Source: Comamonadaceae bacterium (GTDB taxonomy: Bacteria > Pseudomonadota > Gammaproteobacteria > Burkholderiales > Burkholderiaceae_C). Taken from it: a stretch of 11,343 bases of DNA. Below the pieces are notes generated by a model. The model saw only the letters and a program-made list of their open reading frames with translations. It was not told the origin of the DNA and searched no databases. Positions 5,802 through 11,343 of the stretch are shown piece after piece. Position 1 is the first letter of the stretch; each line of letters begins with the position of its first letter. The stretch covers positions 1 to 11,343 of the forward strand of contig CANHGF010000047.1 of the NCBI GenBank assembly GCA_947460065.1. The letters run 5' to 3'. Both the position numbers and the translations under genes were made by a program.

Positions 5802-7889
5802 ATGAGCTCCCATGCACGCCTGCGCGCCGCTGCCGACATCGGCGGCACCTTCACCGATGTCGCCGCCTTCGACGAACGCCAGGGGCGTCTGCTCCTGGGC
5901 AAGACCTTGAGCACCCCGGGCAAGCTGGTCGACGGCATCCTTACGGGCCTGGACAAGGCTGGCGTGGCCCTGCCCGAAGCCGACCTATTCCTGCACGGAT
6001 CGACGGTGGCCATCAACACCATGCTCGAGCGCAGCGGCGCGCATACCGCGCTGATCACCACCCGCGGCTTTCGCGACATCTACGAAATCGGCCGTATCAA
6101 CCGGCCCGACTCCTTTAACCTGCGCCACCACAAGCACACACCGTTGGTCGAACGCGACCTCCGTTTTGAAGTCACCGAGCGCATGCTGGCCACTGGCGAG
6201 ATACATATCCCGCTTGAAGAGGCTGAAGTGCTGGCCCTGGCCCAGCGCCTGAAGCAAAAACGCATCGCCGCGGTGGCTGTGGTCTTCCTGCATGCCTATC
6301 GCAACCCGACGCATGAGCGCCGCGTACGCGACTTGCTGCGCCGGCATCTGCCTCAGGCCTTTGTCTCCATATCGTCGGATCTTTCACAGGAATACCGCGA
6401 ATACGAGCGCACCTCGACCACGGTGGCCAATGCCTACATCGGGCCGCGGGTCGACAGCTACCTTGGCGAGATTGAAAAAACCCTCAAGCAGGTCAAATTT
6501 GCCGGTCAGTTCCTGGTGGTGCAGTCGACCGGTGGACTTTATGCACTGGGTGAAGCCCGGCAAGACTGTGTGCGCATGATGGAGTCCGGGCCGGCCGCCG
6601 GGGTGATCGGCACCCAGGCGCTGTGCGCGGCGCTGGGCATCGACAACGCGATTGCCTTTGACATGGGTGGCACCACCGCCAAGGCCGGCGTGGTGCGACA
6701 CCATCAGGCGCTGGTGGCCAACAGCGTGATGATCGGCGGCTACCAGAGCGGCCTGCCCTTGCTGACACCGATGATCGACATCCACGAGGTTGGCACTGGC
6801 GGCGGCAGCCTGGCCAGCCTGAGCAGCACCGGCGCACTGCGGGTGGGCCCGCAGAGCGCGGGCGCCAGCCCCGGCCCGGCCTGCTACGGCCTGGGCGGCA
6901 CCGCGCCCACCGTCACCGACGCCAATGTGCTGCTCGGCCGCCTGGACCCCAAGCACTTTCTCGGCGGCGAGATGCAGCTGGACCTGGCTGCGGCCGAGCG
7001 CGCCATGCGCACCAACATCGCCAAGCCCCTGGGCATGAGCAGCACCGAGGCGGCCTCGGGCATCTTGCGCATCGCGGCCGCAGCCATGTCGCATGCGGTT
7101 CGGGGCGTGACCACCGACCGCGGCCTGGACACCGGCGCCTTCCCCTATATGTTCGCCTACGGCGGCGCTGGTCCCCTGCACGCCTCCATGGTGGCGCGCG
7201 AGCTGCGCATGCCTCATGTCGTGATCCCACGTGCACCGGGGCACTTCTCGGCCTTTGGCATGCTGCTGGCTGACTTCAGGCGGGATCTGGTGCGCTCGCA
7301 CTTCATCACCCTGGCCGAGCTCAGCCTGGCCCAGCTCGAGCAATGGTTTGCCGATCTGGAGGCGCAGGGCCTGCAGACCCTGCAAGATGCCGATGTGGGT
7401 GAGCGGCGCATCATGCTGCGCCGCCACCTGGACATGCGCTACATCGGGCAGGAACATGCGGTCACGGTGGAAATCCCTGCCGCAGCCTTTCGGCGCAAGT
7501 CGCTTGCGGCGATCAAGGCGGTATTCGACGAGGCACACCGTGAACGCTACGGCCGCGGCTCGCCCCACGAGCCGGCGGAAATCGTCAGTCTGCGCAGCAC
7601 CATCATCGGCGTGCTGAAGAAGCCAGTGCTCGAGAAAATCGCCAGCGGCAGCCGGGTGCCCCCAGCGGCAGCCAAGCGGGGCCAGCGTCAGGTCTACTTC
7701 GAGCCCGAGGGCTGGCTGCCCACGCCGGTGTATGCCCGCGAGGCCTTGCGCGCCAACAACCGCCTGGTCGGGCCGGCGCTGATTGAAGAGCATGCCAGCA
7801 CAACCGTGCTACAGCCGGGCGACCGCCTGCATGTGGACGCCTATGGCAATCTGCACATCGCCGTGGCGCTCAGCGCCGGCTCGCACTAA
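5802..7889 (+). CDS. hyuA: HyuA: hydantoinase/oxoprolinase/ketone-carboxylase ATPase subunit
   Basis: A 695-residue HyuA-family protein, the ATP-binding subunit of enzymes that phosphorylate a lactam, imide or ketone oxygen before hydrolysis or carboxylation (N-methylhydantoinase, 5-oxoprolinase, acetone and acetophenone carboxylases). Seen: N-terminal phosphate-binding DIGGTFTDV (12-20), [15 protein letters not shown] (67-81), FRDIYEIGR (91-99), [10 protein letters not shown] (262-271), FDMGGTTAK (287-295), GTGGGS (332-337), [15 protein letters not shown] (353-367) and [10 protein letters not shown] (453-462). The ASKHA-type ATP site looks complete. No other ATG fits upstream and the first motif is at residue 12, so the start is firm, yet no Shine-Dalgarno precedes it. 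It is the first gene of the right operon, divergent from lysR. Superfamily is certain; hydrolase versus carboxylase cannot be decided. Confidence 0.95.
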   Translation: MSSHARLRAAADIGGTFTDVAAFDERQGRLLLGKTLSTPGKLVDGILTGLDKAGVALPEADLFLHGSTVAINTMLERSGAHTALITTRGFRDIYEIGRINRPDSFNLRHHKHTPLVERDLRFEVTERMLATGEIHIPLEEAEVLALAQRLKQKRIAAVAVVFLHAYRNPTHERRVRDLLRRHLPQAFVSISSDLSQEYREYERTSTTVANAYIGPRVDSYLGEIEKTLKQVKFAGQFLVVQSTGGLYALGEARQDCVRMMESGPAAGVIGTQALCAALGIDNAIAFDMGGTTAKAGVVRHHQALVANSVMIGGYQSGLPLLTPMIDIHEVGTGGGSLASLSSTGALRVGPQSAGASPGPACYGLGGTAPTVTDANVLLGRLDPKHFLGGEMQLDLAAAERAMRTNIAKPLGMSSTEAASGILRIAAAAMSHAVRGVTTDRGLDTGAFPYMFAYGGAGPLHASMVARELRMPHVVIPRAPGHFSAFGMLLADFRRDLVRSHFITLAELSLAQLEQWFADLEAQGLQTLQDADVGERRIMLRRHLDMRYIGQEHAVTVEIPAAAFRRKSLAAIKAVFDEAHRERYGRGSPHEPAEIVSLRSTIIGVLKKPVLEKIASGSRVPPAAAKRGQRQVYFEPEGWLPTPVYAREALRANNRLVGPALIEEHASTTVLQPGDRLHVDAYGNLHIAVALSAGSH

Positions 7890-7904
7890 AAAAACGCCCC
7901 GACC

Positions 7905-9725
7905 ATGAGCAAGCCCCGCACACCCAAGTCCGCCACCGCCCAAGCATCGACCGGCCCGCGCAAGACCCGCACCGCTGCCCGCCCGACCTCCCGTTCTGCC
8001 TCCCGCAGCAGCGCCATCAGCCGCGCCGACCCGGTGACGGTGGAACTGGTGCGTGGCAGCCTGGTGGCCGCCACCGAGGAGATGAAGTCGGTACTGATGC
8101 GCACCTCCTACAACATGATCATCTACGAGGCGCTGGACTTCACCGTGGGCCTGTTCGACCGCCACGGCCAGACCCTGTCCATCGGCCTGGGCCTGCCGAT
8201 GTTCATCCGCGGTATGAGTGATGTGGTTAAGGCCAAGATCGCCTACTGGGGGCTGGAGAACATCCACCCCGGCGACATCCTGCTGACCAACGACGCCTAC
8301 ATCACCGGCGCGCACCTCAATCACCTGACGTTCTCCATTCCGATCTTCCACCAGGGCGAGATCGTCGCGTTTTCCACCTGCATGGCCCATTGGCAGGACA
8401 TTGGCGGCATCCTCAACGGCGTGACCACCGACATCTACGCCGAAGGGCTGCAGATCCCGCTGGTCAAATACCACCGCGTAGGCGTGCTCAACGAGGAAAT
8501 GCGCGAGCTCATCTTGATGAATGTGCGCCGCCGCGACCGCGCCGCCGGTGACCTGGAAGCACAGCTGTCGGCCTGCCGGGTGGGTGCGCGGCATATGCAG
8601 GACATGCTGCAGCGCTATGGCGCCGGCCCCTGGCAGCTGGCCATCGACGCCATCATGGACCACACCGAGGCCGAGGCACGCGCCCAGGTCAGCGCCATGC
8701 CTGACGGGGTCTACGAGGCCGAGTCCTTCATGGACGACGATGCGGTTGACATCGATCAGCCCATCCCGATCCGGGTCAAGGTGATCATCCAGGGCGACCA
8801 GATGACGGTCGACTTGAGCGGTATGAGCCCGCAGGTCAAGGGCTTTTACAACTCCGGCGCGGGCGTGGCCTGCGCGCAGGTGGCCTTCAAATGCCTGACC
8901 CTGGCCAGCGACCATCCGATCAACGACGGCAACTTCCGCCCGCTCAAAGTTATCTTGCCGCCAGGGACAGTCGTCAGCGCCCAGCACCCTTCAGCCATGC
9001 GGGTGTGGATGACCTATCCGATGACGGTGGTCGACACCATCTTCAAGGCGCTGGCCCAGGCCATCCCCGAGAAAACCATCGCAGGCCACCATGCCGACCT
9101 GATGATCGCCAACGTCAACGGCATACACCCACGCGACGGCAAGCTGTGGATCTACCTGGGCGGCCTGATCGGTGGCGGCTGGGGCGCCAAGCACAATGAA
9201 GATGGCGTCAATGTGACGGTCTGCATGAATGACGGTGATACCCACAACGGGCCGAGCGAGCAGGTGGAAAACAAGTTCCCGCTGCTGGTCAAGTACTACC
9301 AGCTGCGCGAAGGCTCGGGCGGTGCCGGCCAATTCCGCGGCGGCCTGGGCGCGCAGGCCGAGGTGATGGCGCTGGCCCGCATCAACTACCAGACCCGCAT
9401 CGACCGGGTCAAGCACCCGCCCTGGGGCCTGCTGGGCGGCCACAGCGCCCAGGGCAACCAGGTCGGCACCCGCAAAAAGGATGGCAGCCTGACCCTCTAC
9501 AGCAGCGGCAAGGTCAATATGCGGCTGGAAGCGGGCGAATCCTATGTGCTGCATTCGGGCGGCGGCGGCGGCTTTGGCCCGCCCGAGTTGCGCGACAGAA
9601 GCGCGGTGCTGCGCGACCTGCGGATGGGCTATATCAGTGCACAGGAGGCACGCCAGACCTACGCCGTCGAGCCGACCGCGCAGGAGCGGGCCGAACATGG
9701 CCTGGACACGGCAGGCTCGCCATGA
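7905..9725 (+). CDS. hyuB: HyuB: hydantoinase/oxoprolinase/ketone-carboxylase catalytic subunit
   Basis: A 606-residue HyuB-family protein, partner of HyuA and carrier of the metal and substrate site. Seen: DPVTVELVRGSLVAATEEMK (42-61), LFDRHGQTLS, HPGDILLTNDAYITGAHLNH (121-140), AHWQDIGG (161-168), SGGAGQFRGGLG near residue 470 and a glycine run GGGGGFGPP near 550. In acetone carboxylase the metal ligands are His, Asp and His with spacing H-x2-D-x21-H; here that spacing reads H137, H140, H162, so Asp is replaced by His. The first 40 residues are an odd extension rich in Lys, Arg, Ser, Thr and Ala with no acidic residue; no start codon exists between it and the domain. There is no visible Shine-Dalgarno, and hyuB is in the same frame as hyuA beyond a single TAA, suggesting coupling. 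It overlaps the next gene by 4 bases. Confidence 0.95.
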   Translation: MSKPRTPKSATAQASTGPRKTRTAARPTSRSASRSSAISRADPVTVELVRGSLVAATEEMKSVLMRTSYNMIIYEALDFTVGLFDRHGQTLSIGLGLPMFIRGMSDVVKAKIAYWGLENIHPGDILLTNDAYITGAHLNHLTFSIPIFHQGEIVAFSTCMAHWQDIGGILNGVTTDIYAEGLQIPLVKYHRVGVLNEEMRELILMNVRRRDRAAGDLEAQLSACRVGARHMQDMLQRYGAGPWQLAIDAIMDHTEAEARAQVSAMPDGVYEAESFMDDDAVDIDQPIPIRVKVIIQGDQMTVDLSGMSPQVKGFYNSGAGVACAQVAFKCLTLASDHPINDGNFRPLKVILPPGTVVSAQHPSAMRVWMTYPMTVVDTIFKALAQAIPEKTIAGHHADLMIANVNGIHPRDGKLWIYLGGLIGGGWGAKHNEDGVNVTVCMNDGDTHNGPSEQVENKFPLLVKYYQLREGSGGAGQFRGGLGAQAEVMALARINYQTRIDRVKHPPWGLLGGHSAQGNQVGTRKKDGSLTLYSSGKVNMRLEAGESYVLHSGGGGGFGPPELRDRSAVLRDLRMGYISAQEARQTYAVEPTAQERAEHGLDTAGSP

Positions 9726-10201
9726 AACAGGCGCTGTCGCAACTGGCCGCCCGAGCGCGCCGCAGCGCCCGCGCCACGGCCGGTGCTGCGCCCGCCCTGA
9801 CACGCCGGCCGCACGCTACAGCCGGCCCTGCGCTGGACCGAAGCAGCCTGTGTCTGCGAGCCACGCTGCTGTTTGCGCGCTGGCAGCGCTGCGGCCAGGG
9901 CCGCATCGGCCTGGCCATGGGCTGCGTCTGCGCCGGCGAGGCGGCCATCGACATGGCGATGCTCGACGGCATGATCCTCGACCATCTGCAGCAGCGCTTT
10001 GGCCATCAGCCCCGCCTGGCCAGCCTGATCGAACCGGCACTGGCCCAGGCCGATCAGGGCCTGGGCCAGCGCCCGCTGGCCGAATTGCTGCAAACCCTGG
10101 CGCAAACCGGCCACGGCCTGCGTCCGCGAGAATGGGCCGATCTGCTCGACGCCCTGCACACCAGCATCGCCTCTATCGAGGAACACCGTGGCATCGCCTG
10201 A
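9722..10201 (+). CDS. Unrecognised 159-residue protein, possible HyuAB accessory subunit
   Basis: I do not recognise this family. It is supported as a gene by the ATGA overlap with hyuB, uninterrupted frame, strong G/C bias at third codon positions, and a position between two clear genes of the same operon. The first 38 residues are rich in Arg and Ala (for example AARARRSARATAGAAPALTR). The rest looks helical, with a Cys-bearing segment GRIGLAMGCVCAGEAAIDMA (59-78) and a C-terminus rich in Leu, Gln and Ala. Cysteines are at 44, 57, 68 and 70, not arranged as two CxxC pairs, so it does not look like the zinc-binding gamma subunit of acetone carboxylase. The segment loosely resembles the GLAxxCxxxG end of thiolases, which may be chance. 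Its position suggests a third subunit or assembly factor for HyuAB; this is inference. No signal peptide is seen. Confidence 0.7.
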   Translation: MKQALSQLAARARRSARATAGAAPALTRRPHATAGPALDRSSLCLRATLLFARWQRCGQGRIGLAMGCVCAGEAAIDMAMLDGMILDHLQQRFGHQPRLASLIEPALAQADQGLGQRPLAELLQTLAQTGHGLRPREWADLLDALHTSIASIEEHRGIA

Positions 10202-10223
10202 TGCAACAACCTAAGGAAGACCC

Positions 10224-11207
10224 ATGAAACAGCCTTCTATGCATCGCCGTTGGTATTGCTGCGCAGCCCTGCTGCTGGGCTCAAGTCTGCTGCCCGCCTG
10301 GGCCCAAAGTCGGTTTCCGGACGCGCCGATCAAGATGATCGTGCCCTTTGCGCCAGGCGGTGGCGTCGATACCGCCGGCCGGCTGATCGCGCGCCAGATG
10401 CAATCGCGCCTGGGCGTGTCGGTGGTGGTAGAAAACCGCGCCGGCGCCAACGGCAGCGTGGGCGGCAAGGCGGTGCAAATCGCACCGGCCGACGGCTACA
10501 CGCTGCTGTTTTCTGGCGCCACCCATGTTCTGGCCAAGCAGGTGATGGCCAAAGCCCCCTACGACCCGGTGACCGACTTCGCGCCGGTGGCGCGGGTGGG
10601 TGAGGCGCCGCTGCTGCTGGTGATCTCGCCCAACCTGCCCGAACAAAAGCTCGGCGAGGTGGTGCAATCGGCCCGCCAGAGCCCGGACAAGTGGACTGCC
10701 GCACTGCCGGCCATGGGCGCACCCAGCCACCTGGCCACCTTGCTGCTGGCGCAAAAATCCAATCTAAAGATTACTACCGTGCCCTACAAAGGCACCGCTC
10801 CGGCACTGGTCGACGTGGCCGGCGGCCATGCCCAGATCCTGATGGATTCCATCATTGCCCTGCTGCCCATGGCCAAGACCGGCAAGGTCAAGCCGGTGGT
10901 CACCACCTCGGCCAAGCGCAGCTCGATTGCGCCTGACATCCCCACCGCTGCCGAAAGCGGCATGCCGGGTCTGGTCTACACCAGTTGGTATGGCATCTGG
11001 GCGCCGCTGGGCACGCCGGTCGACCGGGTGCAATTTCTCAACAACGCGGTCAACGAGGCGGTGGCCGAACTCAACCGCAGTGGCGCTTTTGCCGCCCTGG
11101 GCATTGATGGCATCACCGAAAGCGTGGAGCAGTTCACCCGCTTCATCGCCGCCGATGTAGCGCAAAACGCCGAACTGCTGCGCGGGGCCGGCTTCAAGCC
11201 CGAATAG
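10224..11207 (+). CDS. Bug/TctC-family periplasmic solute-binding protein (complete)
   Basis: A complete 327-residue Bug-family receptor. Seen: a Sec-type signal peptide with core CCAALLLGSSLLPAWA and probable cleavage after Ala27; PIKMIVPFAPGGGVDTAGRL (35-54) with the PGGG-x-D loop that contacts the ligand carboxylate; VVVENRAGANGSVGG (67-81), YKGTAPALVDVAGGH, and VYTSWYGIWAPLGTP near the C-terminus. The start has AAGGA at 10213-10217, six bases upstream. The two Cys near the signal core are not in a lipobox. No TctA/TctB-type membrane genes are in the window, so it is an orphan receptor, as is common in Burkholderiales, which may share a transporter encoded elsewhere or act in sensing. It is expected to bind the substrate of the HyuAB branch. 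It shares its fold but not close sequence with the partial receptor at the window start. Confidence 0.95.
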   Translation: MKQPSMHRRWYCCAALLLGSSLLPAWAQSRFPDAPIKMIVPFAPGGGVDTAGRLIARQMQSRLGVSVVVENRAGANGSVGGKAVQIAPADGYTLLFSGATHVLAKQVMAKAPYDPVTDFAPVARVGEAPLLLVISPNLPEQKLGEVVQSARQSPDKWTAALPAMGAPSHLATLLLAQKSNLKITTVPYKGTAPALVDVAGGHAQILMDSIIALLPMAKTGKVKPVVTTSAKRSSIAPDIPTAAESGMPGLVYTSWYGIWAPLGTPVDRVQFLNNAVNEAVAELNRSGAFAALGIDGITESVEQFTRFIAADVAQNAELLRGAGFKPE

Positions 11208-11210
11208 CGC

Positions 11211-11343
11211 ATGTCCAAGGGGCAGCTGCACCCGAGCGAGTCGCGCTGGCACACCGACGCTCGCACCGGCGCGCGGCTGCGGCAGGTGACTGACGCGCCC
11301 TGCATCCATCACCACCCGTTTTTCTTTGTGCCGGCGCATGACC
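11211..11343 (+). CDS. Start of an oligogalacturonate-lyase-like protein (cut by window edge)
   Basis: An open frame of 44 codons begins three bases after the Bug gene stop and runs off the window. Seen: MSKGQLHPSESRWHTD, then TGARLRQVTDAP (19-30) and the aromatic, His-rich HHHPFFFVPAHD (33-44). This order (a TG-x-R-x-RQ-x-TD strand followed by a cluster of His and Phe) resembles the first blade of the oligogalacturonate lyase/PD40-type beta-propeller family, whose characterised members cleave pectin-derived dimers in the cytoplasm. No clear Shine-Dalgarno is visible, so translation may be coupled to the Bug gene. There is no signal peptide. The family call rests on a short stretch and is tentative; that a gene starts here is more certain. 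Confidence 0.5.
   Translation, partial: MSKGQLHPSESRWHTDARTGARLRQVTDAPCIHHHPFFFVPAHD

Noticed and set aside
6384..7793. A 469-codon minus-strand frame inside hyuA
   Set aside because: Antisense shadow of hyuA, whose motifs run unbroken through the region.
7809..8987. A 392-codon minus-strand frame across the hyuA-hyuB junction
   Set aside because: His/Ala/Gly/Val-rich shadow with no recognisable motif, antisense to certain genes.
9544..10227. A 227-codon + strand frame overlapping the end of hyuB and the 159-residue gene
   Set aside because: Pro/Arg-rich product and wrong third-position bias; the frame at 9722-10201 has the coupled start and high G/C third positions.
10224..10310. Lipoprotein or Tat signal in the second Bug protein (HRRWYCC)
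   Set aside because: The Cys residues are not preceded by a lipobox and the Arg pair lacks the rest of the Tat motif; an ordinary Sec signal ending AWA fits.

Overview
The window looks like chromosomal DNA of a GC-rich betaproteobacterium of the order Burkholderiales (Alcaligenaceae/Comamonadaceae type). The evidence is two Bug/TctC-type periplasmic solute-binding proteins with no transporter membrane genes beside them, strong G/C preference at third codon positions, and a DUF2889 gene. I see no tRNA, rRNA, CRISPR array, insertion sequence or phage gene. The DNA is almost fully coding: the largest gaps are 93, 91 and 69 bases.

Left block (1-3241, + strand): a tightly packed operon of the 3' end of a Bug solute receptor, a thiolase-fold protein, its probable zinc-ribbon/OB-fold (DUF35-type) partner, and a class III (CaiB/BaiF) CoA transferase. 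The last three genes are joined by 4-base ATGA overlaps. This is a CoA-thioester catabolic module. The thiolase lacks the usual catalytic cysteine motif, so it may be a C-C lyase (retro-aldolase type) rather than a thiolase.

Middle block (3248-5708, - strand, convergent with the left block): a LysR-type regulator, a secreted alpha/beta hydrolase and a DUF2889 protein. The hydrolase leader carries a perfect hairpin touching its Shine-Dalgarno sequence. The two convergent operons end within a short palindrome that contains both stop codons.

Right block (5802-11343, + strand, divergent from lysR across a 93-base regulatory region): hyuA and hyuB (hydantoinase/oxoprolinase/ketone carboxylase superfamily), an unrecognised 159-residue protein overlapping hyuB, a second complete Bug receptor, and the start of a gene resembling the N-terminus of the oligogalacturonate-lyase (beta-propeller) family. 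hyuA and hyuB are in the same frame, separated only by one TAA and five sense codons, and HyuB starts with a basic, linker-like extension. Its likely metal site has His where the family normally has Asp.

Working model (inference): a LysR-controlled catabolic locus for an unidentified organic acid, lactam, lactone or ketone. Bug proteins would bind the solute, the secreted hydrolase may prepare it, HyuAB would perform an ATP-dependent hydrolysis or carboxylation, CaiB would load CoA, and the thiolase-like/DUF35 pair would cleave the CoA ester. The substrate cannot be named from sequence alone.
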